Origin: an uncultured Lachnoclostridium sp.
GTDB lineage: Bacteria > Bacillota > Clostridia > Lachnospirales > Lachnospiraceae
Direction of reading: 5' to 3'
DNA length: 7,725 bases
Assembly (NCBI GenBank): GCA_902464595.1
Contig: CABQJX010000127.1
Coordinates: 1 to 7,725 of the forward strand
Part shown: one piece after another, positions 1-6,335 of the stretch
Layout: each line of letters begins with the position of its first letter
How positions within the stretch are numbered: the stretch's first letter is position 1
The notes under the pieces: generated by a model
What the model was told of the DNA's origin: nothing
The model's database searches: none
Seen by the model: only the letters and a program-made list of their open reading frames with translations
Program-made: the position numbers and the translations under genes

Positions 1-70
1 TTGTGGTGATTTTTGCAGTTTACCTCTTGACAAAAGTCATTACATATCAGTTCAGCCATGGGAAGCGTTC

Positions 71-112
71 ACAGGGCGGACAGCCAGCAAAAGCTGGATC
101 GGCCCGCCCTGT
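71..112. terminator. GC-rich hairpin past the end of the hydroxylase operon
   Basis: A perfect 9-bp outer stem (71-79 with 104-112, ACAGGGCGG/CCGCCCTGT), then an internal loop and an inner CCAGC-AAAA-GCTGG hairpin (84-97). It starts 29 bases after the stop of the molybdopterin subunit. On the minus strand no U-run follows, whereas on the plus strand TTTTATA follows directly, so by polarity it fits a plus-strand transcript entering from the left better, or a bidirectional terminator. Confidence 0.6.
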
Positions 113-141
113 TTTATACTCATTTATACCCACATGAAATT

Positions 142-2418
142 TTAAAACTTACCATCCGGATAGGCTTCCTTAATCTTTGCCAGAACACGTCCCGGAGTCA
201 TTGGAATCTCATGGAAGCGGATCCCAGTAGCATTCTCAACAGCAGACACGATTGCTGGAGCGGTTGGACACACACCTACCTCGCCAATTCCCTTGATTCC
301 GAAGGTTCCCTTAGGATCGTCGCTCTCAACCAGGATTGATACGATCTCAGGATAATCATCAGCGGTAGGAAGCATATATTTATGGAATCCGTCATTGTAA
401 AATCCCTTGTTGTCTACGTAAGTCATTTCCTCACGGCATGCATATCCTACACCCTGGAGAACTCCGCCCTCTACCTGACCTTCTGCCAGTCTTGGATTTA
501 CCACCTTTCCCACATCATGGGCTGCTGCAACCTTTAAGACCTTCACCATACCTGTTTCCATATCCACCTCGACCTCAGCAGTCTGGGCATACCATGGAAG
601 GGAGTTTGGCGGAACCATATTGGCGGAAGCGATAAACTGTTTTCCTCTCAGATGTCCCTCGTATGCCAGCTTCGACAGAGGGATCGATTTTCCTCCGCCT
701 GAGATCACTCCATCCTCCAAGGACAGGGAAGCTGCCTCCACCTCAAGGAACTGAGCTGCATAATCCAAAATATCCTTCTTCAATTCCGCACCGGCCTTGT
801 CAATTACCTGGCTCACCGTGTAAAGGGTTCTGGTAGCATGGCTTCCGATGTCAAATGGGCCTGCCTTGGTATCGCCGTACTGCATCGTGATCCGTTCAAA
901 GGGGATACCCATTACATCTGCTGCAACCTGCAAAAGGGCTGTCGTAGAACCAGGCCCGATCTCCGGAATACCAGTAGATACCAGCATGGAACCATCCTGC
1001 TCGATCCTCAGGGTAGCGGTATTATAGTCCACACAGAAAGGAGCTGCATTGCTGACATGGGTTCCGCAGGCAATTCCCACGCCTCTGCGGATCACGCCGG
1101 ACTTCTTCTCGTTTCTCTTTTCCTCCCAGCCAATTTCTTTTGCTGCTTTCTCCAGACATTCATTGATTCCAATGGATCCTAAGGAGAATGGGAACCAGTT
1201 TTGATCGCTCTCTCTCATCGTATTCATAAGGCGGATCTTGACCGGATCCATTCCTAATTTCTTAGCAGCCTCATCTACCAGTGTTTCTACTAAAAAGGTT
1301 CCCTGAGGTGTTCCAAATCCACGGAACGCACCTGCTGTCTCCTGGTGAGTATACACTGGATAACCGGAATAATGAAGATTGGGGATATGATAGGTTCCTG
1401 CTGTACCGCAGGCTCCGCACACACCCAAAAGCTCTACACCAAAGGTAGCGTAAGCGCCTGTGTTAAGCCAGGCAGCCGTGTCAAGAGCCACAAAGCTTCC
1501 ATCCTTTTTCACGCCCAGGCGGCCCTTGAGATAACCGCCGTGACGGGTATCACTGGCAATAAAATCTTCTTCTCTGGTATACACATATTTTACCGGGCGG
1601 TGGCAGCGCATACTGAGAGCGGCAGCAATGATCTCCGCCTTACCGCTGATACCGATACGCACGCCGAATCCGCCGCCTACATAAGGAGGATTCTTTACCC
1701 AAACCTTACTCTCGGGAAGCTCAAAAATATCAGCTAAGATCATTTTCGTCGGATGAGGCGTCTGGGTAGTGGAATATACCTCCAGCGTACCGTCTGCTTT
1801 ATAGCTGGCCACTGCTGCATGGGTTTCCATCTGTGCCTGCTTCACTCTCGGCAGGGTAACAGATGTCTCAATGATCAGATCTGCCTCCGCAAACCCCTTC
1901 TCCGGCTCTCCAAAAAGGATCTCCACCGGCTCTCCGCAGATATTTTTCTGCTCACACAAGCCTGGATGTACATCTAATGCTTCTTCCTTGATCGCTTCCA
2001 AAGGATCCATTACTGAAGGAAGCACCTCGTACTCCACTTTGATCCTCTTGATCGCTTCCTCGGCGATAGCCTCTGTATCAGCGGCTACTGCTGCGATCTC
2101 ATCGCCTATGTATTTTGGTTCTCCTGTAAATACAGTCTGATCCTTCACTGGCTCCACTCCTGGGTTGGTGGTCACCATGGTAGCAGAAGTGTTGAAACGC
2201 CTCATAGTCGTATTTACAAAGGTCGATACCCCACGGACACCCGGCATTGCTTCCGCCTCAGAGGTATCAATGGATGTGACCATAGCGTGAGCGTATGGGC
2301 TTCTCAGCACCTTTGCATACAACATTCTTGGAAGAAAAATATCATGGGTATAAAGTCCCCTGCCAGTAGCCTTATCGTAACCGTCATTTCTAGGAATATT
2401 TTTACCTACGCATGTCAT
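142..2418 (-). CDS. Molybdenum hydroxylase molybdopterin-binding (catalytic) subunit, xanthine dehydrogenase family
   Basis: The large catalytic subunit, holding molybdopterin cytosine dinucleotide or a related cofactor and hydroxylating a heterocycle or aldehyde with water-derived oxygen. Seen: 758 residues, full length. The a/b hammerhead domain spans roughly 15-130 (TGRGLYTHDI onward) and the molybdopterin-binding domain follows. Motifs are STTQTPH (Q219, matching bovine XDH Gln767), GGGFG at 248-252, AFRGFGTPQ at 364-372 (R366, like bovine Arg880), GIPEIGPG at 483-490, and KGIGEVGVCPTAPAI with catalytic E713 (like Glu1261). The residue at the position of bovine Glu802 is I255, and GGGFGGK is changed to GGGFGVR, so the substrate may not be a purine. 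AAGGAGG lies 7 bases before the ATG, which overlaps the preceding stop. Third gene of the operon. The true substrate is unknown; nicotinate-, aldehyde- or purine-type enzymes are possible. Confidence 0.93.
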   Translation of the reverse strand: MTCVGKNIPRNDGYDKATGRGLYTHDIFLPRMLYAKVLRSPYAHAMVTSIDTSEAEAMPGVRGVSTFVNTTMRRFNTSATMVTTNPGVEPVKDQTVFTGEPKYIGDEIAAVAADTEAIAEEAIKRIKVEYEVLPSVMDPLEAIKEEALDVHPGLCEQKNICGEPVEILFGEPEKGFAEADLIIETSVTLPRVKQAQMETHAAVASYKADGTLEVYSTTQTPHPTKMILADIFELPESKVWVKNPPYVGGGFGVRIGISGKAEIIAAALSMRCHRPVKYVYTREEDFIASDTRHGGYLKGRLGVKKDGSFVALDTAAWLNTGAYATFGVELLGVCGACGTAGTYHIPNLHYSGYPVYTHQETAGAFRGFGTPQGTFLVETLVDEAAKKLGMDPVKIRLMNTMRESDQNWFPFSLGSIGINECLEKAAKEIGWEEKRNEKKSGVIRRGVGIACGTHVSNAAPFCVDYNTATLRIEQDGSMLVSTGIPEIGPGSTTALLQVAADVMGIPFERITMQYGDTKAGPFDIGSHATRTLYTVSQVIDKAGAELKKDILDYAAQFLEVEAASLSLEDGVISGGGKSIPLSKLAYEGHLRGKQFIASANMVPPNSLPWYAQTAEVEVDMETGMVKVLKVAAAHDVGKVVNPRLAEGQVEGGVLQGVGYACREEMTYVDNKGFYNDGFHKYMLPTADDYPEIVSILVESDDPKGTFGIKGIGEVGVCPTAPAIVSAVENATGIRFHEIPMTPGRVLAKIKEAYPDGKF

Positions 2419-2897
2419 GACTCCACCTCCTTACGAAGCCTCTCGGCAGCTCCCATTACTGCTTCCTCAATCTTAACATATCCGGTACAGCGGCAGATAT
2501 TTCCGCCTAATGCTTCTTTTACCTCTGCCTTGGAGGGATTGGGGTTGCTGTCAAGAAGAGCCTTGGAGGACATGATCATACCGGGGGTACAGAAACCACA
2601 CTGGATTGCTCCCTTCTCAATAAACTCCTCCTGGATCACATGAAGTTTTCCATTTTTCTCAACGCCCTCTATGGTCTGGATCACGGATCCTGTAGCCCGC
2701 ATTACAGGTACCATACAGGAATTGATGGCCTTGCCGTCCATGATAATCGTACAGGCTCCGCACTCACCCTTTTTACATCCTATTTTTGTTCCTGTAAGAT
2801 ACAGCTTCTCTCTCAAAAAATCAACCAGCCTTAACTCTGGATCTACCTCCGCCTCGATGGGCTCTCCATTAATTGTACATCTCAATACCTGCAGCAT
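2415..2897 (-). CDS. Molybdenum hydroxylase [2Fe-2S] iron-sulfur subunit (XDH/CoxS family)
   Basis: The small electron-transfer subunit, linking the molybdopterin site to FAD through two [2Fe-2S] clusters. Seen (160 residues, typical): an N-terminal ferredoxin-like domain with C41, C46, C49 and C61 in the GCKKGECGAC and NSC motifs, and a C-terminal helical domain with C100, C103, C135 and C137 in QCGFCTPGM and ICRCTGY. All eight cluster cysteines are present, and Q99 precedes the first of the second set as usual. The ATG at 2897 is preferred to the in-frame GTG at 2906 because AGGAGG lies 8 bases upstream of the ATG and next to the GTG. Its TGA overlaps the ATG of the molybdopterin subunit (ATGA). 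It sits second in the operon, 12 bases after the FAD subunit. Confidence 0.96.
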   Translation of the reverse strand: MLQVLRCTINGEPIEAEVDPELRLVDFLREKLYLTGTKIGCKKGECGACTIIMDGKAINSCMVPVMRATGSVIQTIEGVEKNGKLHVIQEEFIEKGAIQCGFCTPGMIMSSKALLDSNPNPSKAEVKEALGGNICRCTGYVKIEEAVMGAAERLRKEVES

Positions 2898-2904
2898 TGC
2901 CCTC

Positions 2905-2910
2905 ACCTCC
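2905..2910 (-). promoter_or_regulatory. Ribosome binding site overlapping the FAD subunit stop codon
   Basis: The minus-strand text TAGGAGGTGAG merges the TAG stop of the upstream gene with AGGAGG, 8 bases before the ATG at 2897. This decides the start of the [2Fe-2S] subunit and implies coupling by terminating ribosomes. Confidence 0.75.
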
Positions 2911-3788
2911 TAATATTCTGCGCCTGATTCCAGGCCCAACTGTGCTCCGATCTCCTCTAACGCCCTTCTCACAATGACAGGAAGGGTGTCCTCACGATAT
3001 TCCTTGCTGCCTCTGAGAGGATTGCTTCTGGGATTGGCGTCCTCCATAACCAGCTTTGCAGCCTGGCGTAAATTCTCCGGCGTCCATTCCTTTCCTGTAA
3101 GCCATTCTTCCGCTGCCTTTGCCCGCTTCGGCCCCACTCCTACAGGCCCCATAGTAATCCGCACCATCTTTACTACACCGTCCTCTACACGTGCCATTGC
3201 TGCTGTGTTTAACATTGGCAGGGATAACGATTTTCTCAGCTCCAGACGCACAAAGGAAGCTGCCTCATGTTCTGCTGGGCATGGAATACGGATCTGAGTC
3301 ACCATTTCCTTATAAGGATCAATGGCGCTCCGTCCAAATCCGGCATACATTTCTTCCATATTCTGAGTCCTGGTTCCATCTGGCCCCTCGATCACAAATG
3401 TTGGGTTTAACGGTGCTAAAGCCATCGCTCCGTCCGCTGCCGGCTGGGCACTGATCACATTTCCAGTCAGAGTAGCTGCATTTCTGATCTGAAGGGATCC
3501 AACTGTACCGCAGCCCTTTGCCAGGGAGGGATAGCGCTCCAGTATAAGCGGACAGCGTGCGATCTCAGTCAAGGTCACTGCTGCTCCTATTACAATCTCA
3601 TCATTCTCTATACGGATGCCGCTTAATTCCGGGATCCGCATCACATCCACCAAAATATCAGCCGGTTTTTTTCCTGCATGACGATCCAGCACCAGATCTG
3701 TACCTCCTGCCAAAACAATGGCCTTACCGCCGGACTCTGTCAAAATCTGCAGAGCTTCCTGCACCGACTCAGGGATCACATATTTCAT
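2910..3788 (-). CDS. Molybdenum hydroxylase FAD-binding subunit (XDH/CoxM family)
   Basis: The FAD subunit of a heterotrimeric molybdenum hydroxylase; it receives electrons from the [2Fe-2S] clusters and passes them to NAD+ or another acceptor. Seen: 292 residues, the normal size. The N-terminal FAD-binding lobe has AGGTD at 27-31 and an IGAAVTLTEI segment at 67-76. The second flavin motif is QIRNAATLTGN at 100-110, where the usual TIGGN reads TLTGN, followed by QPAADGAMALAPL at 115-127. The C-terminal lobe holds the LRKSLSLPMLNTAA segment and the CO_deh_flav_C-type end. AGGAGG (3797-3802) lies 8 bases before the ATG. It is the first gene of the operon; its TAG stop is built into the ribosome binding site of the next gene (TAGGAGG), which suggests tight translational coupling. 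Whether NAD+ is the acceptor cannot be judged from sequence. Confidence 0.93.
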   Translation of the reverse strand: MKYVIPESVQEALQILTESGGKAIVLAGGTDLVLDRHAGKKPADILVDVMRIPELSGIRIENDEIVIGAAVTLTEIARCPLILERYPSLAKGCGTVGSLQIRNAATLTGNVISAQPAADGAMALAPLNPTFVIEGPDGTRTQNMEEMYAGFGRSAIDPYKEMVTQIRIPCPAEHEAASFVRLELRKSLSLPMLNTAAMARVEDGVVKMVRITMGPVGVGPKRAKAAEEWLTGKEWTPENLRQAAKLVMEDANPRSNPLRGSKEYREDTLPVIVRRALEEIGAQLGLESGAEY

Positions 3789-3850
3789 TCAGACTGCCTC
3801 CTATCTTTTCACCGAATCTACTTTTATACAGTTTTTCGCGCGTTGTAAAA

Positions 3851-3869
3851 TGTATAGCTACACCATACA
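3851..3869. promoter_or_regulatory. Candidate operator 2 (TGTAT-N9-ATACA dyad) over the -10 box
   Basis: It has the same arms as operator 1 with a 9-base spacer, centred 26 bases away, and overlaps the proposed -10 hexamer. An inner TGTAGCTATACA (minus strand) also has TGTA/TACA symmetry. Confidence 0.45.
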
Positions 3870-3890
3870 TGAGTTTTGTATATTTTGCAA
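3862..3890 (-). promoter_or_regulatory. Sigma-A-like promoter of the molybdenum hydroxylase operon
   Basis: On the minus strand, TTGCAA (3885-3890) and TATGGT (3862-3867) are separated by 17 bases, each matching the consensus at four of six positions. Transcription would begin near 3855, leaving an untranslated leader of about 65 bases before the FAD subunit gene. Both hexamers fall inside TGTAT/ATACA dyads. Confidence 0.5.
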
Positions 3891-3894
3891 TACA
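3877..3894. promoter_or_regulatory. Candidate operator 1 (TGTAT-N8-ATACA dyad) over the -35 box
   Basis: An inverted repeat with perfect 5-base arms, TGTAT and ATACA, and 8 bases between them. It contains the proposed -35 hexamer, so a bound regulator would probably block RNA polymerase. The regulator is not identifiable from the window. Confidence 0.45.
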
Positions 3895-3956
3895 TTGTCT
3901 GATAATTAACGTGATTTCGCTATATTTTTTCAGGAATAACGCGCTATTTTCTTGCT

Positions 3957-3986
3957 TGTGAAAATAATAATGTTTATTTTTTCACA
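3957..3986. repeat. Upstream inverted repeat TGTGAAAA-N14-TTTTCACA
   Basis: Perfect 8-base arms (3957-3964 and 3979-3986) around an AT-rich centre, roughly 100 to 130 bases upstream of the proposed start of the hydroxylase transcript. It could be an activator site or a weak hairpin. The spacing is too long for a CRP-type site. Confidence 0.4.
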
Positions 3987-4114
3987 TTTTAAAAACAGTA
4001 TTTTGGATAGTTTTGATATATTTTTCTAACAATTATCCGTTCATCAATAAACGATAGAATACACTTTCTTAAAAAAAATCAAAAAACAAAAGTTTCTTTC
4101 CTTCTATATAAAAG

Positions 4115-4153
4115 AAGACCGCTATAGAAGTGTCAAACTTCTATAACAGCCTT
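4115..4153 (-). terminator. Intrinsic terminator after mazF
   Basis: A 16-bp stem with some G-U pairs (4115-4130 with 4138-4153) closes a 7-base loop at 4131-4137. Its inner part, TATAGAAG/CTTCTATA, is perfect. On the minus strand it leads into CTTTTATAT, and on the plus strand the stem is followed by a short T-run as well. It begins 37 bases past the mazF stop and separates it from the molybdenum hydroxylase operon. Confidence 0.75.
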
Positions 4154-4190
4154 TTTAAGAAACAATACCTTCATGATGATAACTGCCCAT

Positions 4191-4622
4191 CTATGCCATC
4201 CCCAGACTGATCCTCATTGCCCCATCTATATCCGCCATCTGCCGCCCGTCCAGGTGGCCTATGTATTCCTTCAGGCGATTTCTGTCAATGGTTCGTATCT
4301 GTTCTGCCAGCACAGTGGAATCCTGGCGCAGCCCTCCGGAAGATTTTTCCAGGCTTACATGGGTTGGGATAGCAGCCTTTGTCAAACGGCTGGTGACAGC
4401 AGCCACGATCAGGGTGGGGCTATGGAGATTTCCCCGATCGTTCTGTATAACCAGTACCGGACGCACGCCACCCTGCTCCGATCCCACCACCGGCGACAGG
4501 TCAGCATAATATAAATCTCCCCGGAGTATCCGTCTTTCCGGACATCGATTGCCGTTCATGCGTCCCACAGAGATACCTGTTTTCCCGCTTCTATTTTCCG
4601 TTCTTTCCTGTTCCCCTCTCAT
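4191..4622 (-). CDS. mazF: MazF/EndoA (PemK-like) mRNA interferase toxin
   Basis: Sequence-specific endoribonuclease of type II toxin-antitoxin systems, cytoplasmic. Seen: residues 33-143 align by eye with Bacillus subtilis EndoA/MazF along the whole fold, including RGDLYYADLSPVVGSEQGG and RPVLVIQND, then HSPTLIVAAVT, LAEQIRTID and the C-terminal AMRISL. The catalytic Arg25 and Thr48 of B. subtilis MazF correspond to R54 and T77, so it should be active. The ATG at 4622 is chosen because GGGAGGG lies 5 bases upstream; an upstream ATG at 4649 has no such site, and an internal ATG at 4559 has only weak support. This leaves a hydrophilic, basic N-terminal extension of about 32 residues absent from the 116-residue EndoA. 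No antitoxin reading frame is visible in the short spacer to the upstream terminator or downstream, so the gene looks monocistronic, with any antitoxin encoded elsewhere. A TTGATT/CATACT pair with 19-base spacing (4688-4693, 4663-4668) is a weak promoter candidate. Confidence 0.92.
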   Translation of the reverse strand: MRGEQERTENRSGKTGISVGRMNGNRCPERRILRGDLYYADLSPVVGSEQGGVRPVLVIQNDRGNLHSPTLIVAAVTSRLTKAAIPTHVSLEKSSGGLRQDSTVLAEQIRTIDRNRLKEYIGHLDGRQMADIDGAMRISLGMA

Positions 4623-4627
4623 TCTTT

Positions 4628-4634
4628 CCCTCCC
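4628..4634 (-). promoter_or_regulatory. Ribosome binding site deciding the mazF start
   Basis: GGGAGGG on the minus strand, 5 bases before the ATG at 4622. The in-frame ATG at 4649 has no purine-rich sequence in front of it. Confidence 0.6.
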
Positions 4635-4713
4635 TGTGATCTGGTTCATATCTGATAACTACAGTATGGACCAGCCGGACAGAGGCTAATCAAAAGAAAA
4701 AGAGAAATATTTT

Positions 4714-4765
4714 CCATAGAAAAAACAGCCCCGGCCTGACACGCCGAAGCTGTTTTCTGCTATGG
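4714..4765 (-). terminator. Rho-independent terminator of the grdH-BCCT unit
   Basis: The core stem pairs AAAACAGC with GCTGTTTT and continues through six more pairs (two G-U) to a 7-base loop at 4736-4742, 14 bp in all. An outer CCATAG/CTATGG pairing adds 6 bp. On the minus strand the stem runs into a T-run (TTTTTT). It starts 19 bases after the BCCT stop. Because the plus strand also has an A/T-symmetric flank, it may work in both directions. Confidence 0.85.
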
Positions 4766-4783
4766 ATATTTTAATAACTGCTC

Positions 4784-6292
4784 TTACTTCTTTTCTTCTT
4801 TTTCTTTATCATCCTTCTTTAACTGCTTCACCAGGGCTGCGCCCGCAAACAGCATAATAAAGATGAAGGGGAAAGCCGCAGCCAGTGAAATGGTCTGCAG
4901 CGGCTTCAATCCGCCTGCCATGAGAAGTCCTACTGCCAGGACTGCCATGATAACGCCCCAAAGGATCTTTTTATTGTTAGGAGGATTCAGATCTCCCTCT
5001 GAAGTAAACATGGCAAGCACAAACGTACCTGAGTTTGCAGATGTAATAAAGAAGGTACACAAAAGTACAAGGGATACCACGCAAAGGATCGTTCCCAAAG
5101 GATACTTCGCCATTACTACGAACAGAGCAGTCTCAGGAGTAGCAGACAGGGTACTCAGTTCTTCCAATGACATAGCGCCGGTGGAGAACAGATGGAGAGG
5201 CAGTGACCCCATAATAGCGAACCAGAGGATAGAACCAAGAGCCGGGGCAAGCATAACGCCCAGGATAAATTCTCTGATGGTCCTTCCCTTTGAAATACGT
5301 GCGATAAAAGAACCGCAGAAGGGAGCCCATGCAATCCACCATGCCCAGTAGAAGATCCTCCAGCTTCCATTCCATGAATCATCCCCATAGGGCATCATCA
5401 TCAGGCTGTCGCTGAAAAAGTTCTGGATATACTGCCCGATTCCATTGGTGAAATTCTCAAGCACTTCCACATGAGGGCCTACTAAAAAGGTCACCAGAAG
5501 AAGGCCGATAGCAATATAGAGGTTTGCATCACCGATCAGTTTGATACCACGTCCGATGCCGTCCACTGCTGACCAGGTATAGATCACAGCTACAACGGCG
5601 ATAATAATGATCTGCACTAAAAGAGTGGTTGGAATACCAAATACATGGCTCAGTCCTGCATTGATCTGCAGAACGCCCAGTCCCAGAGAAGTAACTACAC
5701 CAGCAACGGTAGCAAATACTGCCAGAACGTCGATGGTCTTTCCCAGCCAGCCCTTTACTCCCTTTTCACCAATGAGAGGCTCAAAGATGGAGCTGATAAG
5801 TCCTGGTTTTCCTTTGCGGAATGAGAAATAGGCAAGGCCCAGTCCCAGGACGCAGTAGTTTGCCCATGGATGGAAGCCCCAGTGCATATATGCGGAACGC
5901 AATGCAAAGTTGATGGCCTCCTCCGACCCGGGCTCGATGCCCGGGATCGGATTTGCCAGATGAGCCACCGGCTCTGAGATTCCCCAGAATACCAGGCCTA
6001 CGCCCATACCGGCTCCAAACAGCATAGCAAACCAGGAGGTAGTGGAATACTCCGGCTTTGAATCATCCGGCCCCAGCTTAATATCGCCCCATTTGCTGAA
6101 GGCAATTGCCACAGAAAACAGTACGAAAGCCAGCATGGCAAGAAGATACAGCCAGCCAAAGTCATTTGTAATAAATGAATAGATCGCATTGGAAACCGCA
6201 GTAAAGTTTCCGTTGAACGCGACTGCCCATACAGTGACAGCCAGCGTCAACAAAAGGGAAACGGTAAATACCGTACTTTTTTTATCTTTCAT
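4784..6292 (-). CDS. BCCT-family betaine/choline/carnitine transporter
   Basis: Secondary transporter of the inner (single) membrane for quaternary ammonium compounds, 502 residues with about 12 hydrophobic segments, the usual size. Seen: the glycine-rich TM motif GAGMGVG at 93-99 followed by FWGISEP; an aromatic set W138, W143, Y146 spaced as W189/W194/Y197 of BetP; the BCCT signature FYWAWWIAWAPF at 314-325, giving W316, W318, W319 and W322 of the cation-pi betaine box; then ARISKGRTIREF at 331-342. T417-S418 matches the Thr-Ser pair of the BetP sodium site, which suggests Na+ coupling (inference). The short Lys/Glu-rich tail (489-502) may or may not sense osmolarity. It follows the betaine reductase gene by 43 bases and is presumably cotranscribed, so it more likely feeds catabolism than only osmoprotection. 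Betaine is the best guess; carnitine or choline are possible. A weak AGGAAGG site lies about 10 bases before the ATG. Confidence 0.94.
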   Translation of the reverse strand: MKDKKSTVFTVSLLLTLAVTVWAVAFNGNFTAVSNAIYSFITNDFGWLYLLAMLAFVLFSVAIAFSKWGDIKLGPDDSKPEYSTTSWFAMLFGAGMGVGLVFWGISEPVAHLANPIPGIEPGSEEAINFALRSAYMHWGFHPWANYCVLGLGLAYFSFRKGKPGLISSIFEPLIGEKGVKGWLGKTIDVLAVFATVAGVVTSLGLGVLQINAGLSHVFGIPTTLLVQIIIIAVVAVIYTWSAVDGIGRGIKLIGDANLYIAIGLLLVTFLVGPHVEVLENFTNGIGQYIQNFFSDSLMMMPYGDDSWNGSWRIFYWAWWIAWAPFCGSFIARISKGRTIREFILGVMLAPALGSILWFAIMGSLPLHLFSTGAMSLEELSTLSATPETALFVVMAKYPLGTILCVVSLVLLCTFFITSANSGTFVLAMFTSEGDLNPPNNKKILWGVIMAVLAVGLLMAGGLKPLQTISLAAAFPFIFIMLFAGAALVKQLKKDDKEKEEKK

Positions 6293-6310
6293 ACTCTTCT
6301 ACCCTTCCTG

Positions 6311-6324
6311 CCCGCCAACGCGGG
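6311..6324 (-). other. Small intercistronic hairpin between grdH and the BCCT gene
   Basis: A 5-bp GC stem (CCCGC/GCGGG) with a 4-base GTTG loop lies between the grdH stop and the transporter start. It has no following U-run on the minus strand, so it is not an intrinsic terminator. It could affect mRNA processing or the relative expression of the two genes, or be fortuitous. Confidence 0.4.
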
Positions 6325-6335
6325 GATGCCAGCCT

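Larger units (their letters stand above)
3789..4114. other. AT-rich leader and control region of the molybdenum hydroxylase operon
   Basis: A 326-base spacer with no credible gene: the open frames here lack ribosome binding sites and protein-like composition. It holds the operon promoter with overlapping dyads (3851-3894), a further ATACA half-site at 3826-3830, a near-palindrome around CGCG at 3935-3948, an 8-bp inverted repeat at 3957-3986, and A/T homopolymer runs around 4069-4090. This amount of structure suggests a regulated promoter rather than a simple gap. Confidence 0.6.

Noticed and set aside
27..32. A perfect TTGACA on the plus strand as a -35 box.
   Set aside because: No acceptable -10 hexamer follows at 16 to 19 bases, and no plus-strand gene starts downstream.
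58..339. Plus-strand open frame of 93 residues starting at the ATG at 58.
   Set aside because: It passes through the GC-rich hairpin and then antisense to the end of the molybdopterin subunit; no ribosome binding site.
3557..3961. Plus-strand open frame of 134 residues covering the hydroxylase promoter.
   Set aside because: Most of it is antisense to the FAD subunit and the rest runs through AT-rich leader DNA; there is no start signal or family match.
3957..3986. A CRP-type site (TGTGA...TCACA).
   Set aside because: The spacer between the arms is 14 bases after eight-base arms, far longer than the CRP consensus allows.
4069..4090. A and T homopolymer runs as a possible mobile element or sequencing artefact.
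   Set aside because: They are ordinary for an AT-rich intergenic region in this kind of genome; no flanking repeats or transposase were seen.
4863..5351. Plus-strand open frame of 162 residues inside the transporter gene.
   Set aside because: It lies antisense to the BCCT signature region, and its composition follows the codon pattern of the real gene.
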